A DNA stretch of 52,306 bases, from NCBI GenBank assembly GCA_945872365.1, contig CAMBZJ010000022.1:1-52306 (forward strand), in the 5' to 3' direction. The DNA comes from Klebsiella pneumoniae (lineage in GTDB: Bacteria; Desulfobacterota; Binatia; UBA12015). Shown in pieces: positions 18,084-26,801 of the stretch (the stretch's first letter is position 1; each line of letters starts with the position of its first letter). Position numbers and translations under genes: made by a program. The notes beneath the pieces were generated by a model. That model was not told the DNA's origin. It saw only the letters and a list, made by a program, of their open reading frames with translations, and searched no databases.

Positions 18084-19855
18084 GCTTCGACCGGGAAGCC
18101 GCGGCCGCGGACCGGGAGGCGTCGGGCGTGGACTCGCGCGCGGCCGACCCGCGGGGACCGTCGCTGCGCTGGCTCGCCTGGGTCGGCCTGGTCGCGCTGC
18201 TCGCGCTCTACCTTGGCCGGATCGGCGGCTTCGCGCTGCAGGATCCCGACGAGGGGCGCTACGCCGAGATCCCGCGCGAGATGATCGAACTGAACGACTG
18301 GGTGACGCCGCGACTCGACTACGTCCGCTACTTCGAAAAGCCGCCGCTCCTCTACTGGCTCGTCGGGATATCCTACCAGGCCTTCGGCATGACCGAGGCG
18401 TCGGCGCGGCTCGCGCCGGCGCTCGCGGGAATCGCAACCGTCGTCGCCACCTGGGCGCTCGGCCGGGCGATGTTCGGCCCGCGGCAGGGCCTGCTCGCCG
18501 CGGCCATGCTCGCGACCAGTCCCCTGTTCTTCGTGATTTCCCAGACGGTCCTGATCGACATGCTGCTCACCGCCTGCCTGACGGCGGCGCTGGCCGCGCT
18601 GTGGGGCGCCTACGTCTCGGAGCGCAAGGATTCCTTCGCGGTGGCGGCGGCGGTCGCGACCGCCGCCGCGGTGCTCGCCAAAGGGCCGGTCGCGCTGGTC
18701 CTCGGCGGGTCGATCGCGCTCGCGTTCCTCGCCGTGCGGCGCGACGGCGCGACGTTTCGCGCGCTGCTGCGGCCGGCGCCCCTGCTGGCATTCGTGCTCG
18801 TCGCGGTTCCCTGGTTCGTCGTCGTCTCGATGCGCAATCCGGAGTTCGTGCACGCCTTCTTCGTGCGCGAGCACTTCGAGCGCTTCACCTCCGACACGGT
18901 TGGCCACCCCGAGAGTCCGCTGTTCTACGTCCCGGTGCTGGCGTGGGGGCCGCTTCCGTGGACGCTGCTGTTCGCCTTTGCCGGCTTGGGCGCGCACGGC
19001 CGTCGCGCGCTGTCCGCGGCACGCGGCGACGCACGCCTGTTCTGCGGGCTGTGGGCCGGGGTCGTCGTGTTCTTCTTCTCGGCGGCGCGCTCGAAGCTGC
19101 CGACCTACGTGTTGCCGGCCTTCCCACCGCTCGCTTTGCTCGGGGCGGCCGCACTCGACGGAGCGCTCGCGGACCCGGCCTCCCTGCGCCGCGGTCTCGG
19201 CTGGACGGCTCTCCTCCTGCTCGCGGTCGGTACCGTGCTCGCGCTCGCGGGCGTGCTCGGCCTGCCGTTCGCGTTTCGCATCGCCGGGCGGTTGTCGGTC
19301 GAGCCGGGCCTGGTCCGGGGCGTCGGCTTCTCGGTGTTCGCCTGCGGTGCGGCGCTCGCCGGCACCGGTCTCTGGGTGCGCGACCGGGCGTCGCGCGGGC
19401 TGACCCCGACGGCGCTCGTCGCGGGACTCGCGCTCGGCATCGGTCTCGCCCTCGCCGGTGCGATCGGGGCGCGCGCGCTCGCGCGAAGCGGCCGGGAGAT
19501 GGCCCGCGTGATCCACCGCGAGTCCCGCCCGGGCGAGGCGCCCTTGGTCGCCAGCTACCGCCGGGTCATCCAGAGCCTGTCGTTCTACCTTCCCGGCAAG
19601 GTCGTCCTCGTCGACCCCTTCGACGGCTACAGCGAGATCGGCGAGCAGGCCCGCGAGACCGGCGAACGCGCCCGGGCCGATCACCTCTGGATCGAGATCG
19701 ATCGACTGCAGGTCGAATGGGGTTCGGGACGGCGGGTGTTCGTGGCGACCGAGACCGACCGGGAACAGGATCTCACGGTCCTGCGTCCCGCGCCGCGGGT
19801 CCTCGCGCGGGACGGCAAACGTGTGCTACTCGGCAATTTTCCTCCCGGCGGATGA
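18080..19855 (+). CDS. arnT: ArnT-like lipid A 4-amino-4-deoxy-L-arabinose transferase (GT83/GT39 family)
   Basis: This 591-residue integral membrane GT-C transferase has about 12 hydrophobic helices. The first periplasmic loop holds the DPDEGRYAEIPREMIE motif with the acidic catalytic residues, followed by YFEKPPLLYWLVG. Both are signatures of ArnT and related family-39 transferases. It is the last gene of the arn operon and starts with a GTG overlapping arnD. The predicted role is transfer of L-Ara4N from undecaprenyl phosphate to lipid A at the periplasmic face. The acceptor in this organism is inferred from the operon. Confidence 0.9.
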   Translation: MSFDREAAAADREASGVDSRAADPRGPSLRWLAWVGLVALLALYLGRIGGFALQDPDEGRYAEIPREMIELNDWVTPRLDYVRYFEKPPLLYWLVGISYQAFGMTEASARLAPALAGIATVVATWALGRAMFGPRQGLLAAAMLATSPLFFVISQTVLIDMLLTACLTAALAALWGAYVSERKDSFAVAAAVATAAAVLAKGPVALVLGGSIALAFLAVRRDGATFRALLRPAPLLAFVLVAVPWFVVVSMRNPEFVHAFFVREHFERFTSDTVGHPESPLFYVPVLAWGPLPWTLLFAFAGLGAHGRRALSAARGDARLFCGLWAGVVVFFFSAARSKLPTYVLPAFPPLALLGAAALDGALADPASLRRGLGWTALLLLAVGTVLALAGVLGLPFAFRIAGRLSVEPGLVRGVGFSVFACGAALAGTGLWVRDRASRGLTPTALVAGLALGIGLALAGAIGARALARSGREMARVIHRESRPGEAPLVASYRRVIQSLSFYLPGKVVLVDPFDGYSEIGEQARETGERARADHLWIEIDRLQVEWGSGRRVFVATETDREQDLTVLRPAPRVLARDGKRVLLGNFPPGG

Positions 19856-19932
19856 TCGCTCGGGGCGGCCCGGCGCCTCGGCGTCGCTCCGGCCTTCGCC
19901 GACTCCACCGGGCTCACCGACCGGGGATCCCG

Positions 19933-20139
19933 ATGGCGAATCTCACCTGTCCCAAGTGCGGCTGTCCGATCGCGGTCGATCGAGGTGTGCGGCGCGGCAG
20001 CGTCGTCTTCTGCTGCCAGGGCTGCGTCGACGGCGAGCGCTGCGAGCACGGCTGCACCGCCGAGATGGACCCGGCCAAGGGGGCCGGTGGGCCGGGGGTG
20101 GTGAAGCACTGGTCGCCCAACGCGGGGTTGAGGGTTTGA
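19933..20139 (+). CDS. Metallothionein-like Cys-rich small protein
   Basis: This 68-residue protein has nine Cys in its first 42 residues. They are arranged CPKCGC, then FCCQGC, then CEHGC. The pattern, including the DGERCEHGC segment, resembles the prokaryotic metallothionein family (SmtA/BmtA), which binds zinc or cadmium with Cys and His. The C-terminal third is Gly/Pro/Lys-rich and not recognisable. The ATG at 19933 follows the arnT stop by 77 bp. It might instead be a zinc-ribbon protein of another kind; binding of a metal is the safest statement. Confidence 0.7.
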   Translation: MANLTCPKCGCPIAVDRGVRRGSVVFCCQGCVDGERCEHGCTAEMDPAKGAGGPGVVKHWSPNAGLRV

Positions 20140-20199
20140 AATACGGAACATCAGGCGGGCTGTCCTGCCCGGGGGCTGGTGCCCGGGTCCGGCCGACGC

Positions 20200-20205
20200 T
20201 AGGCT
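20200..20205 (+). promoter_or_regulatory. -10-like TAGGCT box just before nuoB
   Basis: A TAnnnT box lies at -13 to -8 relative to the ATG at 20213, with no Shine-Dalgarno sequence between. This spacing is what a leaderless transcript would need. No convincing -35 is visible. The same spacing is seen upstream of 27218, 31168 and 35893. Confidence 0.35.
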
Positions 20206-20212
20206 AGGCGCG

Positions 20213-20830
20213 ATGAGCAAGTCCCAGACGGAGCAATTCCTGCACCCCGACGGACGCCCGGGTGCGACCGACCAGCGGGATTCCTTTTTCACCTCCCGCT
20301 TCGACGACGCGCTGGCGTGGGCCCGGAAGTACGCCTTCTTCCAGTACCCGTTCGTCACCGCCTGCTGCGGCATGGAGTACATGTCGGTCACCGGACCCCG
20401 GTTCGACGCCGACCGCTTCGGCATGACCCTGCCGCGCTTTACGCCGCGCCAGGCGGACCTGCTGCTGGTCGTCGGCACGATCACGCATCGCCAGGCGCCG
20501 GTCCTGCGCCGCGTCTGGGAGCAGATGTCGGATCCGAAGTGGGTCATGTCCTTCGGCAACTGCACGAACACCGGCGGGCCCTACAACAACTACGCCGTCG
20601 TCCAGGGGATCGACACGATCATCCCGGTCGACATCTACATCCCCGGGTGTCCGCCGCGCCCCGAGGCGGTCATCGACGGCCTCCTGAAACTCCAGGAGCG
20701 GCTCGCCCGCGAGCGCCCCGGGCGCCCGGTCGAGAACATCCACGGCAAGCTGACCGCCGGCGAGTTCGCGCGCGGCGTCGAAGGGCGGATCGTGCCCGGC
20801 ACGGTCCCCATCCATCGCGACCATGACTGA
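20213..20830 (+). CDS. nuoB: NADH-quinone oxidoreductase subunit B
   Basis: This 205-residue protein carries the N2 [4Fe-4S] ligands of complex I: the adjacent Cys pair in TACCGMEYM, the Cys in SFGNCTNTGGPYNNYA and the Cys in YIPGCPPRPEAVIDGL. N2 is the last cluster before quinone. The length and motif order are normal. It is the first gene of the cluster, and its stop overlaps the start of nuoG by 8 bp. No nuoA precedes it; the upstream gene is the metallothionein-like protein. Confidence 0.97.
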   Translation: MSKSQTEQFLHPDGRPGATDQRDSFFTSRFDDALAWARKYAFFQYPFVTACCGMEYMSVTGPRFDADRFGMTLPRFTPRQADLLLVVGTITHRQAPVLRRVWEQMSDPKWVMSFGNCTNTGGPYNNYAVVQGIDTIIPVDIYIPGCPPRPEAVIDGLLKLQERLARERPGRPVENIHGKLTAGEFARGVEGRIVPGTVPIHRDHD

Positions 20831-22523
20831 GTCCAACGAGAACCGGGATCGATTCGTGAAGCCGGTGCGCGTCGTCATCGACGGTCGCGAGATCACGGCC
20901 GAGGCGGGAGCGCCGCTCCTGCAGGTCGCGCTCGACAACGGCGTCGAGATTCCGCACTACTGCTACCATCCGAAGCTCTCGATCGACGGCAGTTGCCGCA
21001 TGTGCCAGGTCAAGATCGAGAAGGCTCCCAAGCTCGCGATCGCCTGCAACACCCCGGTCGCCGACGGCATGGTGGTGGACACGAAGGCGGCCGAGGTGGT
21101 CGATGCGCGCAAGGGCGTGATGGAGCTGCTGCTCGTCAACCATCCGCTCGACTGTCCGATCTGCGACCAGGCCGGCGAGTGCTACCTGCAGGACTACTCG
21201 TTCGGCCACGGCCGGACCGAGTCGCGCTCGACGAGCCCGCGCCGCAAGGGCGTGAAGCGCTTCTCGATCGGGCCGCGCGTGGTCTTCGACCAGGAGCGCT
21301 GCATCCTCTGCCGTCGCTGTGTCCGGTTCACCAAGGAGATCAGCAGGACCGACGAGCTGCGGGTCTTTGGTGCCGGCGACCGCTCGCGCATCGCGACCTC
21401 GGCCGACCGCCCGCTCGACAACGCCTACTCGATCAACACCGCCGACATCTGCCCGGTTGGCGCGCTGCTCTCGGCCGACTTCCACCACAAGCGCCGTGTC
21501 TGGTTTCTCGAGGAGACCGAGAGCGTCTGTCCGACGTGCTCGAACGGCTGCAACGTCAAGATCGGCGCGTTCAAGAACGAGATCCAGCGTCTGGTCCCGC
21601 GTCGCAACGACGAGGTGAACGACACCTGGATGTGCGACCACGGCCGCCTGAACTACGCCTTCGTGCAGGACGACACCCGGCTGCGCGGCGCGATCATCGC
21701 GGGGCGCGAGGCGAAGGCTGCGGTTCGTCCGGCAGGGCTGATCGACTACACTCGCGACGCCGACGGACGCGTGGCTACGCCGTCCGGGCCGAGCGTCGAC
21801 GAGGCGATCGCCGCGGCGGCCGCTTCCCTGCGGGCCGCGATCGCGACCTACGGCGCATCGAGCGTCGCGGTCGTGCTCTCGCCGACGCTGACCAACGAGG
21901 AGACCCTGCTGCTCGGACGCCTGGTGCGCGACGAGATCAAGACCCCGCACCTGGCGCTCGCCATCCCGCTCGGACTCTCCGACGACTTCCTGATCAAGCC
22001 GGAGAAGGTCGCCAATGCGCGCGGTGCGCGCGACGTCGGCATCGCTCCGGGCGAGGGAGGTCTCGACCTGCCCGGCATTCTCGCCGCCTGCGTGTCGGGC
22101 GACATCAAGGTGCTCTGGGTGATCGGCAGCGGTGACCTGCTCGCGGTGGCCGGCCTCGACGCGGTCGAGCCGGCGGTCGGGAAGCTCGAAGCGCTTCTGC
22201 TGCAGGACACGAATCTGTCGTCGCTCACCGACCGCGCCACCGTCGTGATCCCCGGCTGCGCATGGGCGGAGAAGGACGGCAGCATGACGAACCACGCTGG
22301 TCGCGTGCAGCGCATCCGTCCGGCGCTGCGTCCGCCCGCGGGGCTGGTCGCCGACGGGGAGATCTTCGCGCGCCTCGCCTCGGCGCTGCGCGGCGAATCC
22401 GCGAACGCGACCCTCGAGCCGCGCGCGGCCTTCGCGGAACTCGCCAAGGCGGTGCCGTCCTACGGCGGACTCGAGTGGAGCAGTCTGGGCAGCCGCGGCC
22501 TCGCGGCCGGGCAGGGGGCCTGA
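20823..22523 (+). CDS. nuoG: NADH-quinone oxidoreductase subunit G
   Basis: The 566-residue protein has the N-terminal [2Fe-2S] ferredoxin domain (HYCYHPKLSIDGSCRMCQVK plus a Cys in ACNTPVADG) and the His-ligated cluster segment NHPLDCPICDQAGECYLQDY. The [4Fe-4S] CILCRRCVRF...CPVGALL comes next, then the molybdopterin-type CPTCSNGCNVKI...MCDHGRLNYAF. The rest is a shortened remnant of the molybdopterin-like fold. The protein is much shorter than the ~900-residue E. coli subunit. It overlaps nuoB by 8 bp and is 5 bp before nuoI, an unusual position. Confidence 0.95.
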   Translation: MTESNENRDRFVKPVRVVIDGREITAEAGAPLLQVALDNGVEIPHYCYHPKLSIDGSCRMCQVKIEKAPKLAIACNTPVADGMVVDTKAAEVVDARKGVMELLLVNHPLDCPICDQAGECYLQDYSFGHGRTESRSTSPRRKGVKRFSIGPRVVFDQERCILCRRCVRFTKEISRTDELRVFGAGDRSRIATSADRPLDNAYSINTADICPVGALLSADFHHKRRVWFLEETESVCPTCSNGCNVKIGAFKNEIQRLVPRRNDEVNDTWMCDHGRLNYAFVQDDTRLRGAIIAGREAKAAVRPAGLIDYTRDADGRVATPSGPSVDEAIAAAAASLRAAIATYGASSVAVVLSPTLTNEETLLLGRLVRDEIKTPHLALAIPLGLSDDFLIKPEKVANARGARDVGIAPGEGGLDLPGILAACVSGDIKVLWVIGSGDLLAVAGLDAVEPAVGKLEALLLQDTNLSSLTDRATVVIPGCAWAEKDGSMTNHAGRVQRIRPALRPPAGLVADGEIFARLASALRGESANATLEPRAAFAELAKAVPSYGGLEWSSLGSRGLAAGQGA

Positions 22524-22528
22524 ACGCC

Positions 22529-23071
22529 ATGGCCACGCGCGTCGTCAAGGTCGATCGCGAATCGCTGCGCCGCCAGGGTGGCGCCTTCGGCAGCCGCGCC
22601 TTCGCCAAGGGACTGTCGGTCACCTGGCGCCACTTCTCCCGCAACCTCGTCGGCTGGATGCGCGGCAAGCCCACGGTCGCGACCGTCATGTTCCCCGAGG
22701 AGGACGTCGTGAAGCCGGCGTCGTTCCGCGGCATGCCGGTGCTCGTCCAGATGGACGACGGCAAGGAGCGCTGCGTCGCCTGCGGTCTCTGCGAGTGGGC
22801 GTGTCCGGTCGACTGCATCAGCATCGACCCCGCGGAGACGAACGACGCGATCGAGCGTTATCCCGAGCGGTTCGACATCGACATGGGCCGCTGCATGTAC
22901 TGCGGACTCTGCGAGGAGGCGTGCCCCGAGGAGGCGATCGTCATGAGCGATCGCATCGAGATCAGCTCGTTCTCCCGCGCCGGTACGCTGTGGAACAAGC
23001 AGGATCTCCTCGTCCCGTCCGATCAACTTGCGCGGCGCCTGGAGTACATCCGCCGCGGCTACAACCGATAG
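22529..23071 (+). CDS. nuoI: NADH-quinone oxidoreductase subunit I
   Basis: This 180-residue protein has two ferredoxin-type [4Fe-4S] motifs, CVACGLCEWACPVDC and CMYCGLCEEACPEEA (clusters N6a and N6b), which carry electrons toward NuoB. The N-terminal helix region SVTWRHFSRNLVGWMRGK fits the membrane-surface helix of the family. The ATG at 22529 lies 5 bp after nuoG; an upstream open frame is not family-like. NuoI lies between nuoG and nuoC here rather than after nuoH. Confidence 0.96.
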   Translation: MATRVVKVDRESLRRQGGAFGSRAFAKGLSVTWRHFSRNLVGWMRGKPTVATVMFPEEDVVKPASFRGMPVLVQMDDGKERCVACGLCEWACPVDCISIDPAETNDAIERYPERFDIDMGRCMYCGLCEEACPEEAIVMSDRIEISSFSRAGTLWNKQDLLVPSDQLARRLEYIRRGYNR

Positions 23072-23080
23072 GGGCCGGCC

Positions 23081-23644
23081 GTGTCCGAAGCCGAGAACGC
23101 AACCGAACCAGCCGACGCCGTGCTCCAGCCGGCGAGCCCGGTCCTGCGCGACCTGCTCGCGCGCTTTGCCGGCCACGTCCTGGCGGTGAACGAGTACCGC
23201 GGCGAGGCGACCGCGATCGTCGATCGCGCGGGGCTGCTCGACGTCTGCCGCCACCTGCGCGACGACCCGGCCTGCGCCTTCGACATGCTCGTCGACCTGA
23301 CGGCGGTCGACTACCTCGGGCGTCGACCGCGTTTCGAGACCGTCTGCCACCTGCTCTCGCTCGACCGGAACGACCGGATCCGCATCAAGGTGCCGCTCGA
23401 GGAGGACGATCTGGTCGTGCCGTCGCTCGTGCCCCTGTGGAGCGGCGCCAACTGGCTCGAGCGCGAGGCCTTCGACATGTACGGCGTACGCTTCGAAGGC
23501 CACCCGCAGCTGAAGCGGATCTACCTCTACGAGCAGTTCGAGGGACACCCGCTGCGCAAGGACTACCCCAAGGAGAAGCGCCAACCGCTCATCGGTCCCG
23601 GAGCCGTCCATCGCGACCCGATGAACGACGACCTGACCCGGTGA
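23081..23644 (+). CDS. nuoC: NADH-quinone oxidoreductase subunit C
   Basis: The 187-residue protein has the 30-kDa subunit signature ERE(A)FDMYGVRFEGHP, then LKRIYLYEQFEGHPLRKDYP near the C-terminus. An earlier LVDLTAVDYLG segment is also typical. It is a separate protein and not fused to NuoD. It starts with GTG at 23081, nine bases after nuoI. NuoC sits in the peripheral arm beside NuoB and NuoD. Confidence 0.95.
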   Translation: MSEAENATEPADAVLQPASPVLRDLLARFAGHVLAVNEYRGEATAIVDRAGLLDVCRHLRDDPACAFDMLVDLTAVDYLGRRPRFETVCHLLSLDRNDRIRIKVPLEEDDLVVPSLVPLWSGANWLEREAFDMYGVRFEGHPQLKRIYLYEQFEGHPLRKDYPKEKRQPLIGPGAVHRDPMNDDLTR

Positions 23645-23672
23645 CGAGCGCGGCGAAGGCGGGAGAGCGATC

Positions 23673-24932
23673 GTGAGCGACACGCACGTCCATACACTCG
23701 TCGAGGAACCGAAGCCGGTGCTTCGCGAGCGCCCGGTCGAGCCGACCGAGGACTCGCTCGACCTGCCCTTCGAGCCGATGGAACTGAAGATGGGCCCGTC
23801 GCACCCGGCGACGCACGGCACCGTCCGGATCCTGCTCAAGCTCGACGGGGAGCGCATCGTCGAGGCCGAGGTCGAGGTCGGCTACCTCCACCGAGGCTTC
23901 GAGAAGGAGTGCGAGAGCGGGCTCTACTACCAGGCCTTCCCGTACACCGACCGGCTCAACTACGTCTCGCCGATCATCAACAACGTCGGCTACGCGCTCG
24001 CCTGCGAGAAGCTCTTCGGCATCGACGTCCCCGAGCGCTGCAAGTGGCTGCGTGTCATCGCGAGCGAGGTCTCGCGCATGTCGGACCACTTCACGTGCCT
24101 CGGCGCGTGCTCGCTCGAGATCGGCGCCTTCACGGCGTTTCTCTACGGCGTGGAGGCCCGCGAGCACCTGTGGGATCTCCATGACGCGCTCTGCGGTGCG
24201 CGCGTCACCACCAACTACGTCCGGATCGGCGGCGTCTCGATGGACGTGGGCCCGGAGTTCCGGGCGTTGGCGAAGGAGAAGCTCGCCGCCGCCGGGAAGC
24301 TGCAGCAGGACATGGAGGACCTCCTCCTATCCAACCCGATCTTTCTCGGCCGGATGGAGGGGACGGGGCTCATGGGCAGGAGCGAACTCGTGGCGCTCGG
24401 CGTGACGGGACCGCTGTTGCGCGCGGCCGGCATCCCCTACGACGTGCGGCGTGCGCAGCCCTACCTGACCTACGATCGAGTCGACTTCGACATCCCGGTC
24501 GGCGAGGCAGGCGACAATCTCGACCGCTTCCTGGTGCGCATCGAGGAGTTGAAGCAGAGCCGCCGGATCATCGAGCAGTGCGTCGACGCAATGCCGACGG
24601 GTCCGGTCGACGTGAATGACCCGCACATCCGGCTGGCCGGCAAGGGCCGGGTCTTCAACCGGATGGAGGAGATGATCACGCAGTTCAAGCTCGTCACCGA
24701 GGGCCCCAAGCCGCCGGTCGGCGAGGTGTACCAGGCGGTCGAGGGCGGCAACGGAGAACTCGGCTTCTACCTGGTGAGCGACGGGACCGGGAAGCCGTAC
24801 AAGTGCCGGCCCCGCTCGCCGAGCTTCGCCAATACCCAGGCGCTGTCGCCAATGATCAAGGGCTCGATGCTCGCCGACGTCATCCCGACCTTCGACATGA
24901 TCAACATGATCGGCGGAGAGTGCGACCGCTGA
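23673..24932 (+). CDS. nuoD: NADH-quinone oxidoreductase subunit D
   Basis: This 419-residue 49-kDa-type subunit helps form the quinone site with NuoB. It has GPSHPATHGTVRILLKLDGE near residue 45, VGYLHRGFEKECES, RVIASEVSRMSDHFTCLGAC and a C-terminal RPRSPSFANTQALSPMIKG. The last residues (MINMIGGECDR) match the usual Asp-Arg ending. The GTG start at 23673 is 28 bp after nuoC with a GGGAG site close before it. Confidence 0.97.
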   Translation: MSDTHVHTLVEEPKPVLRERPVEPTEDSLDLPFEPMELKMGPSHPATHGTVRILLKLDGERIVEAEVEVGYLHRGFEKECESGLYYQAFPYTDRLNYVSPIINNVGYALACEKLFGIDVPERCKWLRVIASEVSRMSDHFTCLGACSLEIGAFTAFLYGVEAREHLWDLHDALCGARVTTNYVRIGGVSMDVGPEFRALAKEKLAAAGKLQQDMEDLLLSNPIFLGRMEGTGLMGRSELVALGVTGPLLRAAGIPYDVRRAQPYLTYDRVDFDIPVGEAGDNLDRFLVRIEELKQSRRIIEQCVDAMPTGPVDVNDPHIRLAGKGRVFNRMEEMITQFKLVTEGPKPPVGEVYQAVEGGNGELGFYLVSDGTGKPYKCRPRSPSFANTQALSPMIKGSMLADVIPTFDMINMIGGECDR

Positions 24933-24983
24933 GCGCGGCCGCACCGTACGCCCGTCCGAAACGCAGGACCCGAGGAATTGTCG

Positions 24984-25511
24984 ATGCCGCTGTCCGAGGA
25001 GCTGAAGGCGCGAATCGCCGCCGAGTTCCCGAAATACCCGGAGAAGCGCGCGGTGCTGCTCACCGCCCTGCATTTCATTCAGGCGGAGTGCGGCGGCTGG
25101 GTGCCGCCGGACACCGTGCCCGACCTCGCGACCCTCCTCGGGATCCTGCCGATCGACGTGGAGGAGGTCGTCTCCTTCTACCCGATGTACCACTCCGACC
25201 CGGTCGGGAAGTGGCACCTCCAGATCTGCACGAATCTCCCTTGCTGCGTCGCGGGTGCGCGCGGCCTCGCCCAAGCGCTTGAGGAGCGGCTCGACATCCT
25301 GAGCGGCGAGATCACGCCGGACGGCCTCTTCTCGATCGGCGAGAGCGAGTGCCTCGGCTCGTGCGGCACCGCCCCGGTGCTGCAGGTCAACAACGAGCCG
25401 TTCGTCGAGAACCTGAAGCCCGCCGACCTCCCGGCGCTGCTCGAGCGCCTGCGTGCGCGCGCCGCCGCCAGCGGCTCGAACGGCTCGAACGGCTCGGGCG
25501 GAGGTCGCTGA
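24984..25511 (+). CDS. nuoE: NADH-quinone oxidoreductase subunit E
   Basis: The 175-residue thioredoxin-like protein holds the N1a [2Fe-2S] cluster through Cys residues in ICTNLPCCVAGARG and ESECLGSCGTAPVLQVNN. The opening LSEELKARIAAEFPKYPEKR and VEEVVSFYPMYH are typical. A TTG at 24978 in frame is possible, but ATG 24984 is six bases after a GAGGAA ribosome site and is preferred. The tail is a Ser-Asn-Gly repeat. The ATG of nuoF follows directly. Confidence 0.95.
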   Translation: MPLSEELKARIAAEFPKYPEKRAVLLTALHFIQAECGGWVPPDTVPDLATLLGILPIDVEEVVSFYPMYHSDPVGKWHLQICTNLPCCVAGARGLAQALEERLDILSGEITPDGLFSIGESECLGSCGTAPVLQVNNEPFVENLKPADLPALLERLRARAAASGSNGSNGSGGGR

Positions 25512-25512
25512 G

Positions 25513-26799
25513 ATGGCTTGCGTCGGATACCTGTTGCCTCCCGAGGGTCGGAACTGGTCGGCGCTCGCGGACTACAAGGCCAACGGCGGCTACGAGGGGG
25601 CCGAGAAGGCCGTCCGCCAGATGAAGCCCGCCGACGTGCTCACCGAGGTGAAGAACTCCGGGCTGCGCGGTCGCGGCGGCGCCGGCTTCGCCGCCGGTAT
25701 GAAGTGGTCGTTCCTGCCTGCCGACGGCGTGCATCCACGCTACATCGCCTGCAACGCCGACGAGAGCGAGCCCGGCACCTTCAAGGACCGCCAGATCCTC
25801 GAGCGCAACCCGCACCAGTTGATCGAGGGCCTGCTCATCGCCGCCTGGGCGAACTCGATCGACGCGGCCTACGTCTACATGCGCGGCGAGTATCGTGGCG
25901 CATTCGACAACCTGAACGCCGCGGTCGCCGAGGCGCGCGCCGCCGGCTACCTCGGCAGGAACATCCTCGGCAGCGGACTCGACTTCGAGATTTACGTGCA
26001 CCGCGGGGCGGGCGCCTACATCTGTGGCGAGGAGACCGGCCTCATGGAGTCCCTCGAGGGCCGCAAGGGGCAGCCGCGCAAGCGCCCGCCCTTCCCGGCC
26101 ATCGCGGGTCTCTGGAAGCGCCCGACGGTCATCAACAACGTCGAGACGATGAGCCACGTGCCGCACGTGATCCGCAAAGGCGCCGACTGGTTCAAGACAA
26201 TCGGCACCGAGAAGAGCACGGGCAGCACGATCTTCGGCGTGAGCGGCCAGGTCATGCGCCCCGGCACCTACGAGTTGCCCTTCGGCACGCCGCTGCGCGA
26301 GATCATCCACGAGTACGCCGGCGGGCTGCGCCCGGGCCGCACGCTCAAGGCCGTCATCCCGGGTGGCGTCTCGATGCCGGTGCTGACCGCCGAGACCGCG
26401 ATGCAGGTCACGATGGATCACGACACGCTGCAGAAGAACGGCTCCCTGCTCGGGACCGGTGCCGTCATCGTCTTCGACGACACTTCCTGCATGGTGCGTG
26501 CCGCGATCGTGATCGCGCGCTTCTTCCGTCACGAGTCCTGCGGCCAGTGCACGCAGTGCCGCGAGGGCACGGGCTGGCTGCACAAGCTCATGATGCAGAT
26601 CGAGGCCGGCAAGGCCCGCAAGAGCGATCTCGACACGGTCGACGAGATCACCCGGCAGATGGAGGGCAAGACGATCTGCGCGCTCTCCGATGCCGCGGCC
26701 TGGGGATCGGGCTGGTTCCTGCGCCGCTTCCGGCCGGAGTTCGAGGCCCACATCGAGCGCGGCGGCTGTCCGCTCGCCGGCGTCTCCTTCGAGGTCTGA
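25513..26799 (+). CDS. nuoF: NADH-quinone oxidoreductase subunit F (NADH/FMN-binding)
   Basis: This 428-residue subunit binds NADH, FMN and cluster N3. The FMN/NADH glycine loop is RGRGGAGFAAGMKWSFLPAD near residue 55; the NADH region is ACNADESEPGTFKDR. The N3 Cys ligands are in ESCGQCTQCREGTGWL with a further Cys in ICALSDAAAW. ATG at 25513 is one base after the nuoE stop; the frame upstream is a readthrough of the nuoE tail. It ends the nuo set in this window, followed after 2 bp by a small unknown gene. Confidence 0.97.
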   Translation: MACVGYLLPPEGRNWSALADYKANGGYEGAEKAVRQMKPADVLTEVKNSGLRGRGGAGFAAGMKWSFLPADGVHPRYIACNADESEPGTFKDRQILERNPHQLIEGLLIAAWANSIDAAYVYMRGEYRGAFDNLNAAVAEARAAGYLGRNILGSGLDFEIYVHRGAGAYICGEETGLMESLEGRKGQPRKRPPFPAIAGLWKRPTVINNVETMSHVPHVIRKGADWFKTIGTEKSTGSTIFGVSGQVMRPGTYELPFGTPLREIIHEYAGGLRPGRTLKAVIPGGVSMPVLTAETAMQVTMDHDTLQKNGSLLGTGAVIVFDDTSCMVRAAIVIARFFRHESCGQCTQCREGTGWLHKLMMQIEAGKARKSDLDTVDEITRQMEGKTICALSDAAAWGSGWFLRRFRPEFEAHIERGGCPLAGVSFEV

Positions 26800-26801
26800 A
26801 C

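Noticed and set aside
20137-20139. TGA of the metallothionein-like gene as a second Sec codon
   Set aside because: The continuation after the TGA has no Cys/Gly redox motif, no clear hairpin at SECIS distance and no family-like sequence.
20168-20187. CCCGGG/CCCGGG hairpin upstream of nuoB as terminator or riboswitch
   Set aside because: Only 6 bp, self-complementary halves and no T-run; such palindromes are frequent at this GC content.
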